Below are positions 33,190 through 40,544 of a stretch of DNA of 64,000 nucleotides, piece after piece. The stretch comes from JBKBIP01 sp046297495 (lineage in GTDB: Bacteria; Planctomycetota; Planctomycetia; Gemmatales; Gemmataceae), in contig JBKBIP010000003.1 in assembly GCA_046297495.1 (NCBI GenBank), positions 1 through 64,000 on the forward strand, in the 5' to 3' direction. Below the pieces are notes generated by a model. That model was given only the letters and a program-made list of their open reading frames with translations, was not told where the DNA came from and did no database searches. How positions within the stretch are numbered: position 1 is the first letter of the stretch; each line of letters opens with the position of its first letter. Both the position numbers and the translations under genes were made by a program.

Positions 33190-34053
33190 ATGAAGTACGC
33201 TACCCCGCTTTTCATCACCCTCTTGTTCCTGTCCGCGGCGCTGGCCCAGGAGGTCAAACGCGACATCCCCTACGCTTCTCCGGCACACCAACGCCAGGTG
33301 CTCGATGTGTACGCGCCGGCGAATGCCAAGAACCTGCCGGTGGTTTTCTGGATTCACGGCGGTGGTTGGGTGACAGGCGACAAGTCGAGCGTTCAGCTCA
33401 AACCGAAGTTTTTCACGGACCAGGGGTTCGTCTTTGTCTCCACCAACTACCGCCTGTTGCCGGACGTGGACATGGAGACCATCATTCGTGACGTCGCCAA
33501 GTCCATCCGCTGGGTGCATGACCATATCGCCGAATATGGCGGCGATCCAAAGCGGCTGTACGTCATGGGGCATTCCGCCGGGGCGCAGTTGGCCGCGTTG
33601 GTCTGCATCGATAATCGCTATTTGAAAGACGAAGGGCTGTCCCTGGCCATCCTCAAGGGCTGCGTCCCCGTCGATGGGGACACCTACGACGTGCCAGCCA
33701 TCATCGAGGTGGCGGAGACCCGCTGGCGGGTGCATGGCCTGCCGCCATCCAAGTTCGGCCACCGGGTCAAGTTCGGCAACGACCCCGCCAAGCACAAGGA
33801 CTTCTCCGCCGTCACCCATGTGGCCAAGGACAAAGGGATACCCCCCTTTCTCATCCTGCACGTCGCCAATCATCCCGACGTGACCGCCCAAGCGCTGCGT
33901 CTGGGAAACGTGCTGAAAGACGCAGGGGTTCCCGTCACCGTCTTCGGCGCCCGGGAGACCACCCATACCAAGCTCAATGCCGACCTGGGCTTGCCAGACG
34001 ATCCGGCGACGAAGGCGTTGGTGGAATTTTTGGGGAAGACAGTGAAGAACTAA
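33190..34053 (+). CDS. Secreted alpha/beta hydrolase (esterase/lipase-like)
   Basis: 287 residues. Signal peptide MKYATPLFITLLFLSAALAQ, then oxyanion motif WIHGGGW and nucleophile elbow MGHSAGAQLAAL with the catalytic serine. A likely acid is in GVPVTVFGARETTHTKLNAD, where the His is visible. It belongs to the HGGG-type carboxylesterase/kynurenine-formamidase-like branch; the substrate is unknown. ATG 33190 is chosen because AAGGA is 8 bases upstream; ATG 33181 has none at the right distance. It follows the PQQ-type gene by 42 bases and precedes a strong hairpin. Confidence 0.88.
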   Translation: MKYATPLFITLLFLSAALAQEVKRDIPYASPAHQRQVLDVYAPANAKNLPVVFWIHGGGWVTGDKSSVQLKPKFFTDQGFVFVSTNYRLLPDVDMETIIRDVAKSIRWVHDHIAEYGGDPKRLYVMGHSAGAQLAALVCIDNRYLKDEGLSLAILKGCVPVDGDTYDVPAIIEVAETRWRVHGLPPSKFGHRVKFGNDPAKHKDFSAVTHVAKDKGIPPFLILHVANHPDVTAQALRLGNVLKDAGVPVTVFGARETTHTKLNADLGLPDDPATKALVEFLGKTVKN

Positions 34054-34090
34054 TGCCGGGCATCCGTGTGTGTTCGAAAACCAAATTAGA

Positions 34091-34147
34091 TTAGCGACGC
34101 TTCAAGGAAGCGTTGAGCCGTTTGACGCTTCCTCGAAGCGTCGCTAA
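34091..34147. repeat. Strong 23-bp inverted repeat
   Basis: Arms starting TTAGCGACGCTTC (34091-34113) and ending GAAGCGTCGCTAA (34125-34147) pair over 23 bases with one mismatch and an 11-base loop. It follows the alpha/beta hydrolase stop by 38 bases. There is no T-run, so it is probably a REP-like or mRNA-stabilising hairpin. Confidence 0.7.
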
Positions 34148-34191
34148 CCGGATGAAATTTTGTTGCCCGTTTAATAGTTGAGGTGTCCCTT

Positions 34192-35295
34192 ATGTCACAT
34201 CATCGCACCATCCTTCCCTGCCTTTGCCTCGTCCTAACCTTCACCCTCCCATTCGGTGCCAACTTATTCGCCCAAGAGAACCTCTCGGATCAGGAGAAAC
34301 ACGAGCGCCTTGCCCGCTCGCCACGTCAAGTGGCGGAGCAGTTGGCGGACGTGTATGGGAAGAAGCTCGATCAGGTGGCGTATATTCCAGCGTTGCCGTT
34401 GGTGGCGAAGCTGCGGCTGAGTGAATTAACCGGAGAGCCGAAGTACGCGCGGGAAGTTCACCAGATCGTGGCACCGTATTTGCGCGGAGACAAGTCGCCG
34501 GTTCCCAAGTCCGGCAGCGCACAAGCGGGGCATCTGATCTTCGCGGCATTGGCTCGGCGAGCGCAAGGCCAAGAACGCGAACGCTGGATACTCTTGTGTC
34601 GCCACGCGGCGGATCAGATTTTCGGCAAAGATGGCAAGCCGCTGCCAGTCATGCCCTATCACAACGAGATGAGCGACGCCGTTTTCATGGCCGGGCCGAT
34701 CATGACGGCCATGGGGCAGCTGACCGGGGAGCGGAAGTATTTCGACGCGGCCGCCACGCACTTCGCCACGATGCGGAAATTGTGTCTGCGCCCAGACAGC
34801 ATCTACCGGCATTCCCCGTTGTGCGAGGCGGCCTGGGGGCGCGGCAACGGCTTCCCCGCGCTCGGCCTGGCGCTGGCCCTGAGCGACTGGCCCGACGACC
34901 ATCCTGCTAAGAAGGAGTTAATCGCCGCGTTTCAGAAACACATGGCCGCCCTGAAGCCGCATCAAGACGCCAAGACCGGCTGTTGGCATCAAGTCATCGA
35001 CCATCCCGAAAGCTACGACGAATATTCATGCACCTGCATGATCGGCTTCGCCATGCAACGCGGCATCCGCAACGGCTGGCTGGCCAAGGACGAATATCAA
35101 CCGTGTGTCGATCAAGCCTGGCGCGCCGTCAAGGAGCGGACCAGCGCCGATGGCAAGCTGGTCAACGTCTGCGCGGGGACGGGCAAACAGAAAACTCTTC
35201 AGGCGTACTTTGACCGCCCTGCCATCAATGGCCGCGACGACCGCGGCGGCGCGATGGGGCTGCTTTTCGCCACCGAGCTGATGGCGGCGGAATAG
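34192..35295 (+). CDS. Secreted glycoside hydrolase family 88/105-like protein
   Basis: 367 residues with a signal peptide ending near FGANLFAQ. The (alpha/alpha) barrel has motifs reminiscent of unsaturated rhamnogalacturonyl/glucuronyl hydrolases: YHNEMSDAVFMAGPIMTAMG, HSPLCEAAWGRGNGFPALG and GCWHQVIDHPESYDEYSCT. These enzymes hydrate and cleave unsaturated uronic acids from lyase-treated polysaccharides. Start at ATG 34192, with GAGGT 8 bases upstream; a GTG at 34183 is less likely. Possibly part of a local polysaccharide-use set with the beta-helix and SGNH proteins, which is inference. Confidence 0.75.
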   Translation: MSHHRTILPCLCLVLTFTLPFGANLFAQENLSDQEKHERLARSPRQVAEQLADVYGKKLDQVAYIPALPLVAKLRLSELTGEPKYAREVHQIVAPYLRGDKSPVPKSGSAQAGHLIFAALARRAQGQERERWILLCRHAADQIFGKDGKPLPVMPYHNEMSDAVFMAGPIMTAMGQLTGERKYFDAAATHFATMRKLCLRPDSIYRHSPLCEAAWGRGNGFPALGLALALSDWPDDHPAKKELIAAFQKHMAALKPHQDAKTGCWHQVIDHPESYDEYSCTCMIGFAMQRGIRNGWLAKDEYQPCVDQAWRAVKERTSADGKLVNVCAGTGKQKTLQAYFDRPAINGRDDRGGAMGLLFATELMAAE

Positions 35296-35383
35296 CAACA
35301 TATTCCTGATGATGAATCGACATTCTGAATGTATCAGAATGCCGGACGGCGGCACTGGGCGACAGGGACTTCCCGCCGTGGCG

Positions 35384-35403
35384 GGCTGTTGCCTGGGAAC
35401 GAG
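35384..35403 (-). repeat. CTCGTTCCCAG-type dispersed repeat, half copy
   Basis: Read on the minus strand it is CTCGTTCCCAGGCAACAGCC, matching one arm of the elements at 18520 and 54477. The second arm is missing here. It sits between the GH88/105-like and CehA/McbA genes. Confidence 0.45.
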
Positions 35404-35468
35404 TATGTCGGGACCAATCCATCACCTTCCCGTGGATAAAGCAATCATCCCAAGAACTTCCTGCTGCC

Positions 35469-37784
35469 TCACTCCGCCACGCTTTCTTTCAGTATTTTGC
35501 GATACTCCGCCTTGGCCTGTTCGTAGGCGGCCTTGGCGTCGGCGCGTTCGCTTTCGCGGATGCGGGGCATCTTCTGTTCCCAGCATTGGTCGATAGCCTT
35601 CAGGCACCAGTCGGCGGAACGCTTGCTGGCCCGGATCGGCTTGTCTTCCACCAACACGAAGACCGGGTTGGTGTGGCTCGACGGCAGGATGCGCAGACAG
35701 ACCCAGCTGCTCCGTGCGATGGGCACTTCAAAAGTCACGGGCTGTTCCTTGCCATCGGCGACGATCTCCTGTCGCATCACGGGATAGCCATTGACCACCA
35801 CTTCCACCGGCACCGTGCGCGTGTCGCCTATGCGACAGCGTTCGATGTCCCAGTAGGGTTTGGCGGTGAGCGGCGCCTGGCGGATGGCTTCGGTCTTCGG
35901 CGTCGGCTTCGGTTCCAGCAGGGCGGCGACGTTGGCGGTGATCCGTGCCATACCCGGTTGGGGCAACCGAACTTCGCTGTGCTTCGTGCCCACCGCGACG
36001 CCATTGACGGCGAAGTCGAGCAAGTGGCTCTTGCCGTCGCTGACATAACTTCGCCCCTGCTTGATCCCCTCGGCCCAATCGTCGAAGTTCAGCTTGCCAG
36101 CAAGATGGACGTAACTCCGCCCCATGCCGACGCGCTGGCCGTAGATGCAGGGGAAGTCCGTCTCGCCGCTGATCCGGCATCGGTAGCCACAATTCAACGT
36201 GTGATACCAGATGTTCAACTCCCACACACTCGGCGTGTCCACCGTGGAGATGAAATCGCACATGCCGTGCGCGACATCGACCAGATATTCATTAGCGCCG
36301 ATGCCGCTCATGCTCGGCAAGAGATAGTTCGGCAACGTGTCGGCGTCTGGATGTTGGGCATCGACCGGCACCAAACCCCAGCCGCTATGAGCGAACCCCA
36401 CGACCCCCCCTTGCGCCTTGGCCCATTTGAAAATCGGCAAGTCCCAGCTCGGCCAGTCGTTGATGAGCTTGGTTCCGGGATAATCCTGCTCACGCAGCCG
36501 CAGCAAGCAGATGTGGCCGCAGTGACTCGATGGAAACCCGGACACTTCCACGTCATAGCGCAACAGGTGATTGGGCGTGGACAAGGGATGCGTTTGACCA
36601 TCGAAGTAGCGTTTCTGATGATACCAGCACGGCCCCCAGCTGAGACAGCAGCCGACATTGAGGTCCTCGCCGAGAATGTGCCGCATCATGTCTTCGGGCG
36701 TCACCCCCTCGGTTGGGCTTTCATAATGGGCGCAGCCGGCGGCGTGGACGTGATGATCGCCGGAGTACCAACCGCGCGCAGCGGGATGAATCCAGCGTTT
36801 CAGCTCGAATTTCTCCGCGTGCCGGGCCTCATCGGGGACGGCGATTTCCTTCGTGAGCAACAGGTATTCCGGCCCGCGCGTGTAGGTGACGGTGTACTTG
36901 CCCGGCTGCAGGAACACCGTCTCGCCGTCGGCGCGATAAATCTGCGGCTGGAAGCCGAAGTCGGGAGCCAATCGCCGTGTTTGGGCGGGATACACGCGGT
37001 TTTGCGCGTCACGGAACACGAACGAAGCCATCGTCGGCTTGCCGTCGTGATCGATCACCTGGAGGCGAACCGGCACGGCGGGGGCGCTGTCCACTAGCAG
37101 CGGGACCAGATTGCTCGACGCCACAGCGGTTTTGGCGTTGTCGGGCCAGACGCTAAATCCCAGCTCGGCGGGACGTCGGCCCGCATCCCGACAGTAGATC
37201 GACACAATGCGATATTCGAGCTTCAGCCCCGACAGCTGCCGCAGTAGGGGTTGCAGGTTGAACATATCTAATTCGAGAAACCGCTTTTGAACCTCCCCCG
37301 CCGAGATGACCTTGGGATCGGGCTTGCCGGTCGAACGCTGGAACATGGGCAAGGCGTTGGGACTATCGGCTTTTAATTCGACTCGGTCTCGTTCCGCGTC
37401 GTTGAACACTTTGACGAGAAACACCGTCCAGCCCTGCTCGGCGACGCGCGCCGGCGCGGCGCCGGGCAGCGCGGTCAGGCGGACCTGTCCCGCTTGCTCG
37501 GCGGGCTGAATACGGACACCGGCTAGACAGCGTTGATCGAGAACGGTCTGGATCGCTCGCACGGCTTGGGCCTCGTCCGCGGCGTGGGCGGCGCCGGCCA
37601 GCGTCTGTTTGTCGGCGGCGCTGAGCGGCACGCCGAGATAATCCAGAGCATCGACGAGCCGCCGCGCCTGGGCGGCCAGCGGCTGGCGTTCGACATCGGT
37701 CACCAGTGGCAGCTCGGCGCTCCGCGCCGTGTGAGCTGACATGAGTAAAGCAATTATGACGACCAAGAGGCGACGTGCGAACAT
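35469..37784 (-). CDS. CehA/McbA family metallohydrolase (PHP-type)
   Basis: 771 residues with a signal peptide (MFARRLLVVIIALLMSAHTA). The C-terminal PHP-like domain begins with GWYSGDHHVHAAGC, the His-rich metal site of PHP phosphoesterases, and includes GGVVGFAHSGWG and DFISTVDTPSVWELN. The N-terminal part is about 350 residues of unrelated, probably Ig-like or regulatory sequence. CehA/McbA was named for carbaryl hydrolase, and planctomycete relatives are widespread with unknown substrates. AAGGAGA is 9 bases before the ATG. Neighbouring secreted genes suggest an extracytoplasmic degradative role. Confidence 0.85.
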   Translation of the reverse strand: MFARRLLVVIIALLMSAHTARSAELPLVTDVERQPLAAQARRLVDALDYLGVPLSAADKQTLAGAAHAADEAQAVRAIQTVLDQRCLAGVRIQPAEQAGQVRLTALPGAAPARVAEQGWTVFLVKVFNDAERDRVELKADSPNALPMFQRSTGKPDPKVISAGEVQKRFLELDMFNLQPLLRQLSGLKLEYRIVSIYCRDAGRRPAELGFSVWPDNAKTAVASSNLVPLLVDSAPAVPVRLQVIDHDGKPTMASFVFRDAQNRVYPAQTRRLAPDFGFQPQIYRADGETVFLQPGKYTVTYTRGPEYLLLTKEIAVPDEARHAEKFELKRWIHPAARGWYSGDHHVHAAGCAHYESPTEGVTPEDMMRHILGEDLNVGCCLSWGPCWYHQKRYFDGQTHPLSTPNHLLRYDVEVSGFPSSHCGHICLLRLREQDYPGTKLINDWPSWDLPIFKWAKAQGGVVGFAHSGWGLVPVDAQHPDADTLPNYLLPSMSGIGANEYLVDVAHGMCDFISTVDTPSVWELNIWYHTLNCGYRCRISGETDFPCIYGQRVGMGRSYVHLAGKLNFDDWAEGIKQGRSYVSDGKSHLLDFAVNGVAVGTKHSEVRLPQPGMARITANVAALLEPKPTPKTEAIRQAPLTAKPYWDIERCRIGDTRTVPVEVVVNGYPVMRQEIVADGKEQPVTFEVPIARSSWVCLRILPSSHTNPVFVLVEDKPIRASKRSADWCLKAIDQCWEQKMPRIRESERADAKAAYEQAKAEYRKILKESVAE

Positions 37785-37885
37785 GGCGTGATCTCCTTGA
37801 GGAAGTGGTTACATCGTCGCGCGAACCTTCAGCGCCGTTAGAGTAGCCGGGAATCAGCCGCACCGCAAGCAGCAAAGATGGAGAA

Positions 37886-38434
37886 TTAGCCGTGTCGTTC
37901 GATCAACGATTGCGACTTCACGACCGTATGTTCGTCAGGAAAAGTATGGAAAGCGGAGAGAAACAAACAGCCCGGGCGTGTTTCGGCGGTGATGAGACTG
38001 AGCGGCGCCAGGGCAAGGCGATGATGCGGTTGAAAATTGTGCAACAAGCCCCGTTTGGCGCCATCGGCCAGGATCTCATCGTGAATGTGCAAGAATATCT
38101 CCGGCGGCAACCTCTCGACTTGAAAACTGGCCTGGTAGGAGATGCCATGTTGGCAGCGAAGCCGAGCGCTGTGCTCGCCGCGCATCTTGCAATGATAGAG
38201 ACGTTGTTGGGCGACCTCCAGCTGATCGGCGGCGGCCGCCACTTCGGAGATATAGACCCCGTGGCGCAACCAACTGATGACATGCCCGGTGCGCGTGATG
38301 TGAATGGTCAACTCGAAATCCTCTCGGCTGACCTTGCGCGTCGCCAAAATGTCGAACAGCTCCGGATGTAGCGGTTTGCCATATACCTGAAACACCAACT
38401 CGCTCACCGGAGGTCGAAGTGAATAAACTCCCAT
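37886..38434 (-). CDS. DUF2617 family protein
   Basis: 182 residues of a family largely restricted to planctomycetes. Conserved stretches are VYGKPLHPELFDIL, YELTIHITRTGHVISW-like FELTIHITRTGHVISWLRHG, and CQHGISYQASFQVERLPPEIF. No catalytic signature or signal peptide can be seen, so it is presumed cytoplasmic. Function unknown. The family name is from memory of its sequence pattern. It starts 101 bases upstream of the CehA/McbA gene on the same strand. Confidence 0.7.
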   Translation of the reverse strand: MGVYSLRPPVSELVFQVYGKPLHPELFDILATRKVSREDFELTIHITRTGHVISWLRHGVYISEVAAAADQLEVAQQRLYHCKMRGEHSARLRCQHGISYQASFQVERLPPEIFLHIHDEILADGAKRGLLHNFQPHHRLALAPLSLITAETRPGCLFLSAFHTFPDEHTVVKSQSLIERHG

Positions 38435-38464
38435 GATGGCTCGCTCACCGTAGAATTCTCCTAA

Positions 38465-38531
38465 GAGGCTGTTCGGAAATTAGTTCGAGGGAAAACTCGG
38501 CGAGCGGCAGGAAAAATATTCAAACAGACTC
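38465..38531. mobile_element. MITE-like element with IS5-type ends
   Basis: A 67-bp segment whose ends GAGGCTGTTCGGAAATT and (reverse complement of the right end) GAGTCTGTTTGAATATT match at 13 of 17 positions. It is flanked on both sides by TAA (38462-38464 and 38532-38534), which looks like a target duplication. There is no transposase, so it would be a non-autonomous derivative. The end sequence resembles the GAGGCTGTT termini common in IS5-family elements. Confidence 0.5.
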
Positions 38532-38605
38532 TAAAGAAAGAGCTTCTTCCATTTCATCCATCGAATTATAGGCGGGGCCAACCGCTATCTCAATGCGACT
38601 TCACG

Positions 38606-38676
38606 GGCGAGCAGGGGGCGTAGCTCTCCTGGTTAGCAACCTCTTTCGCCAGGAGACTTACGTCCCGCCGCTCGCC
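38606..38676. repeat. GC-rich palindrome (GGCGAGCGG family)
   Basis: A 71-bp imperfect palindrome: GGCGAGC and TCTCCTGG on the left arm pair with CCAGGAGA and GCTCGCC on the right, with a 16-base loop. It shares edges with palindromes at 22603 and 59130. The sequence GGGGGCGTAGCTC inside it superficially resembles a tRNA 5' end but no tRNA fold is possible. Confidence 0.65.
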
Positions 38677-38685
38677 TTGAGCAAT

Positions 38686-38721
38686 AAAAAAGGGGAAGTA
38701 CCGCCAAGGGTCTTCCCCTTT
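38686..38721 (-). terminator. Rho-independent terminator of the TIGR03000 gene
   Basis: Stem AAAGGGGAAG/CTTCCCCTTT (38689-38698 with 38712-38721). On the minus strand it is followed by six T bases (38691-38686). It lies 97 bases past the stop of the Cys/Gly-rich gene, in the correct orientation. Confidence 0.75.
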
Positions 38722-38817
38722 CCCCGTGGGACAGGTGATTGGCACTTTTTCGCCCTACTTCCTGAAACACTAGCTCCAGGCGTTCATCGATTCAGGAAAG
38801 TGACGGGACAGAAAGAG

Positions 38818-39402
38818 TTACTTGGCGGCCACGCTGGTTTCGGGGAATTCAATCGAAACGCGCGACTGCTGACCGGCGCGAACCGTGACCGTCTTGGTGG
38901 CGGTCAAAGTTTGGCCGTCGCGGACCAGCTCAGCCTTGAGCGTGTAAGCGAATTCCTTGCCATTTTCCAGGCTCGGCGTGGCGAACGTGCGGACCGCAGA
39001 GGTCTGCTTCGTCGCCTGATCATCGATGCTCAACTTGGCATTGGCGGGCAGATTCACCACGATGGTTGCCGAAGCAGCCGCAGCTTCCTTCTTCTCTTCT
39101 TCCTTCTTGGGAGCCGCCGGCGCGTGGTGTGGAACTACACCGTAGCAGCCGCAGCTATAGCAGCCGCAGCCACAGCTGTAGCAGCCGCAGCCACAGCCAC
39201 AGCTGTAGCAGCCACAGCCGCAGCTGTAGCAGCCGCAACCACAACCCCAGCAGCCACAGCCACAGCCCTTATGGCAACCCCGGCAGCCACAGCTATAGCA
39301 GCCGCAGCCACAGCCCCAACAGCCACATCCGCAACCCCGGCCACAGAAGGCCGGCGCATCGCCGCCCGTGGTGAGGGCCATCATCATAACCAAACTGTAC
39401 AT
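38818..39402 (-). CDS. Cysteine/glycine-repeat protein with C-terminal TIGR03000 domain
   Basis: 194 residues. After a short N-terminus (MYSLVMMMALTTGG), residues 20-86 contain 28 cysteines in GCGC, YSCGC and WGCGC units, recalling metallothionein or cross-linking structural proteins. A Pro/Ala/Glu/Lys linker follows, then a TIGR03000 domain (about 112-190: ATIVVNLPANAKLSIDDQ ... YTLKAELVRDGQTLTATKTV ... TVRAGQ). TIGR03000 is a planctomycete domain of unknown function. A very strong ribosome site, GGAGGAGGT, is about 8 bases before ATG 39402, suggesting high expression, and a dedicated terminator follows. Probably a secreted or envelope protein. Confidence 0.85.
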   Translation of the reverse strand: MYSLVMMMALTTGGDAPAFCGRGCGCGCWGCGCGCYSCGCRGCHKGCGCGCWGCGCGCYSCGCGCYSCGCGCGCYSCGCGCYSCGCYGVVPHHAPAAPKKEEEKKEAAAASATIVVNLPANAKLSIDDQATKQTSAVRTFATPSLENGKEFAYTLKAELVRDGQTLTATKTVTVRAGQQSRVSIEFPETSVAAK

Positions 39403-39860
39403 TTCCAGTACCTCCTCCAAAATCAAGAAGCAAGCCAACCCACGAACGTAAAAAACCGAAAGGCCGTAAAGCCCGGAGCCGTCTCACACAGATGAGGCAG
39501 AAAATTCCCAGAATCACCCAGGAAAGGACAGGTGGGGGCGAAATCATCATACTGGCTCGCCGAACGTCTTTCCGAATTCCCACCTTGGAGCGTTAATGGG
39601 AACGCCTCGATACTCTCTACCGCACGTCAAAAGTTTGATTGATTTTAGACTTTCATTATGGAAGAGTTTATTAGTCAAAATTGCCTGAGTGAGTTAGATA
39701 GTAAAGATAGGGAATCAATGAGTCAATAGTAAACTGGGAAGGTTAAGGAAAATGTTAGACTTTATTCGTCCAGCAGCATGGCGATACAACGGGGAAACCA
39801 GGACTTTTTCCAAGAGGCAGCGAGAACCGCCAATAATTTGGTTCTTTTCGACATCGCGGC
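39403..39860. other. AT-rich intergenic region
   Basis: 458 bases between the TIGR03000 gene start and the end of the HAD gene, much richer in A and T than the genes around it. It presumably carries the promoter of the highly expressed-looking Cys-rich gene. No gene, hairpin or repeat was found in it. Confidence 0.4.
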
Positions 39861-40484
39861 TCACGATCGCTCCTCAGCCACCAAAACGATGCCTAGTTGC
39901 GTCAGCTGCTGATGCAATGGCGTGCTGTTGCTATACTGAATCGCTTGCAAACCACAGGCGCGAGCGCCGGCGACGTTGGCGGGCAAGTCGTCGATGAACA
40001 AACATTCCGACGGCGCATGCCCTGCCTGCCGCCAGCAGTGTTCGTAAAAAGGGGGATGCGGCTTGCGCGCGCCGATCTCGTGCGACAGCACCAGGGCCTG
40101 AAAATGGCTTAAGGTGTCTGCGAATTGACGGCGGAAGCGTTGGGCGTGCAATTCGCAGGTATTACTGCCGACCAACAGCTGGTAGCGCGGACGCAGCAGC
40201 GGAAGCAGCTCGCGGACTTCGGGATTCGGCCAAAAGATGTCGCAATAGGCTTCGATGATCTCTTCATCCGAGCAACGCAGCTGACAAAGCGCCCGCACTT
40301 GCCGGAGCAACTCCGCCGTGCTGACGCGACCGGATTCATAGGCGTCTTCCAAATCGCTGCCAACCAGTCGCTCGCGCATCTCCTCCGCCGAGATGCCAGC
40401 ATGAGGGGCCCATCGCTTCCAGATACGGTGATGATCGAAGAAAGCGATGACATTGCCAAAATCAAAGATGATCGTGCGGATCAT
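39861..40484 (-). CDS. HAD-superfamily hydrolase (phosphatase-like)
   Basis: 207 residues. HAD motif I is IIFDFGNVIAFFD, in which the second Asp of DxD is replaced by Gly as in the YihX/epoxide-hydrolase-like branch. Motif II is LLVGSNTCE, motif III Lys is in IGARKPHPPFY, and motif IV is CLFIDDLPANV. Acts on small phosphorylated metabolites; the substrate is unknown. GGAGGGAAGG precedes the ATG. It lies 60 bases downstream of the RNase R gene on the same strand. Confidence 0.9.
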   Translation of the reverse strand: MIRTIIFDFGNVIAFFDHHRIWKRWAPHAGISAEEMRERLVGSDLEDAYESGRVSTAELLRQVRALCQLRCSDEEIIEAYCDIFWPNPEVRELLPLLRPRYQLLVGSNTCELHAQRFRRQFADTLSHFQALVLSHEIGARKPHPPFYEHCWRQAGHAPSECLFIDDLPANVAGARACGLQAIQYSNSTPLHQQLTQLGIVLVAEERS

Positions 40485-40544
40485 GACCTTCCCTCCTTGG
40501 CGAAACTCGATTCCTCATTGCGCGCCCGCGCGTGGCGGAGGCGC

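Noticed and set aside
35586..37097. 503-residue plus-strand open frame over the CehA/McbA gene
   Set aside because: Shadow of the real minus-strand gene, which has a signal peptide, a ribosome site and a metal motif.
38618..38676. tRNA-like sequence GGGGGCGTAGCTC followed by GGTTAGCAACC
   Set aside because: It resembles a tRNA 5' end, but there is no anticodon arm or T-loop consensus. The whole stretch is explained by an imperfect palindrome related to others in the window.
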